Assembly: GCA_964407665.1 (NCBI GenBank)
Contig: CAYOWK010000090.1
Span: 1-6,720, forward strand
DNA from: CAYOWK01 sp964407665
GTDB lineage: Bacteria; Pseudomonadota; Alphaproteobacteria; Caulobacterales; Hyphomonadaceae
DNA length: 6,720 nucleotides
Direction of reading: 5' to 3'
Part shown: positions 5,841 to 6,720 of the stretch, in pieces
Position numbering within the stretch: position 1 is the first letter of the stretch
Layout: the number at the start of each line of letters is the position of its first letter
The notes under the pieces: model-generated
What the model was told of the DNA's origin: nothing
Seen by the model: the letters and a program-made list of their open reading frames with translations, nothing else
The model's database searches: none
Program-made: the position numbers and the translations under genes

Positions 5841-5846
5841 CACGAA

Positions 5847-6720
5847 GTGTCCGACAAGGTTATGAAAATGATCAAGGAGAAGGACGTCCAGTACGTCGAT
5901 CTCCGCTTCACCGACGTTCGCGGCAAGATGCAGCACGTGACGTTCGATCTCTCGCTGGTCGATGAGTCCCTGTTCGTCGACGGCACGATGTTCGACGGTT
6001 CGTCCATCGCTGGCTGGAAGGCCATCAACGAGTCCGACATGGTTCTCATGCCGGACCCCGACACTGCCCGCATCGACCCCTTCTTCCAGCAGACCACGCT
6101 GGCGATCATGTGCGACATTCTGAACCCGAATGACGCCACCCCGTACAACCGCGACCCGCGCACGACCGCCAAGAAGGCCGAAATCTTCATGCAGTCGGCC
6201 GGCGTTGGCGATACGGCCTACTTCGGTCCGGAAGCCGAGTTCTTCGTGTTCGACGACGTTCGCTGGAACACCGACCCGAACAACACGGGCTACTCGTTCG
6301 ACGACGTCGAGCTGCCCTACAATACCGGCAAGAAGTATGATGGCGGCAACATGGGCCACCGTCCGGGCCCGAAAGGCGGCTACTTCCCTGTGCCGCCGAT
6401 CGACAGCCTGCAGGACATGCGCTCCGAGATGCTGTCCATCATGTCGGAACTCGGCCTGCAGCCGGAGAAGCACCACCACGAGGTTGCGCCGGCCCAGCAC
6501 GAGCTCGGCATGAAGTACAACACGTTGGTCAAGATGGCCGACAACATGCAGCTCTACAAATACGTCGTCCACAACGTCGCCCACGCCTACGGCAAGACGG
6601 CGACGTTCATGCCGAAGCCCTACTACAAGGACAACGGCTCGGGCATGCACGTGCACCAGTCGATCTGGAAGGACGGCAAACCGACGTTCGCGGGCGACAA
6701 ATACGCGGACCTGTCTGACA
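5847..6720 (+). CDS. glnA: Glutamine synthetase type I (5' part; gene continues past the right edge)
   Basis: Makes glutamine from glutamate, ammonia and ATP as a cytoplasmic dodecamer; the main ammonium-assimilation enzyme and an indirect target of PII. The frame is open from the GTG at 5847 to the window edge: 291 codons plus one base, of about 470 expected. The beta-grasp domain includes FDGSSIAGW at 49-57, the conserved Asp50 loop. In the catalytic domain GPEAEFFVFD at 127-136 carries metal-binding Glu129 and Glu131; KGGYFPVPP is at 176-184, HHHEVAPAQHELG at 209-221 supplies Glu212 and Glu219, and NGSGMHVH at 263-270 supplies His268. These are GSI features, and the HEVAPAQHELG form is of the alphaproteobacterial kind. 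The GTG start is supported by the strong Shine-Dalgarno at 5835-5840. The adenylylation tyrosine near residue 397 lies outside the window, so GlnE control cannot be confirmed here. Probably cotranscribed with glnB. Confidence 0.97.
   Translation, partial: MSDKVMKMIKEKDVQYVDLRFTDVRGKMQHVTFDLSLVDESLFVDGTMFDGSSIAGWKAINESDMVLMPDPDTARIDPFFQQTTLAIMCDILNPNDATPYNRDPRTTAKKAEIFMQSAGVGDTAYFGPEAEFFVFDDVRWNTDPNNTGYSFDDVELPYNTGKKYDGGNMGHRPGPKGGYFPVPPIDSLQDMRSEMLSIMSELGLQPEKHHHEVAPAQHELGMKYNTLVKMADNMQLYKYVVHNVAHAYGKTATFMPKPYYKDNGSGMHVHQSIWKDGKPTFAGDKYADLSD

Noticed and set aside
5829..6656. A 275-codon minus-strand frame opposite glnA
   Set aside because: It is the mirror of strongly conserved glnA codons, rich in Val/His/Arg/Asp as expected of a shadow, and lacks domain features.
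1..6720. A previously undescribed biological system in this window
   Set aside because: Every sizeable gene is a recognised family, all but the phosphatase are of well-known function, and the arrangement is ordinary chromosomal housekeeping. Only small regulatory and residue-level features stand out.

Overview
The window looks like a piece of an alphaproteobacterial core chromosome. The DNA is GC-rich, and the gene content and order (clpX, clpP, tig, tRNA-Leu, NAD(P)HX-repair enzyme, histidine phosphatase, glnB, glnA) resemble what I recall around these genes in Caulobacterales/Maricaulales-type bacteria. That placement is inference from gene order and protein flavour; no search was run.

Layout. 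Positions 1-5220 are read on the minus strand. In transcription order from the right they are: a small histidine phosphatase (5220-4684); the bifunctional NAD(P)HX epimerase/dehydratase nnr, 5 nt behind it (4678-3206); a tRNA-Leu with anticodon UAG (3169-3085); trigger factor tig (2903-1569); clpP (1374-757); and the N-terminal 199 codons of clpX, which runs off the left edge. Positions 5440-6720 are read on the plus strand: glnB (PII) and then glnA (glutamine synthetase), which runs off the right edge at codon 291. The two divergent groups share a 219-bp intergenic region (5221-5439). No gene-free stretch exceeds 300 bases.

How the genes work together. tig, clpP and clpX form a protein-quality block: trigger factor receives nascent chains at the ribosome, ClpX unfolds tagged or regulatory proteins, and ClpP degrades them. 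glnB and glnA form a nitrogen-assimilation pair: PII senses 2-oxoglutarate, ATP/ADP and glutamine status (through uridylylation), and GlnA makes glutamine. nnr repairs hydrated NADH/NADPH. The phosphatase is probably cotranscribed with nnr, but its substrate is unknown.

No mobile element, CRISPR array, defence system or other undescribed system is visible. The points worth a second look are small: unusual residues around the ClpP active site, the ClpP start choice, several hairpins or dyads between genes (beside tig, glnB and glnA), and a tRNA gene lying 36 bp behind nnr.
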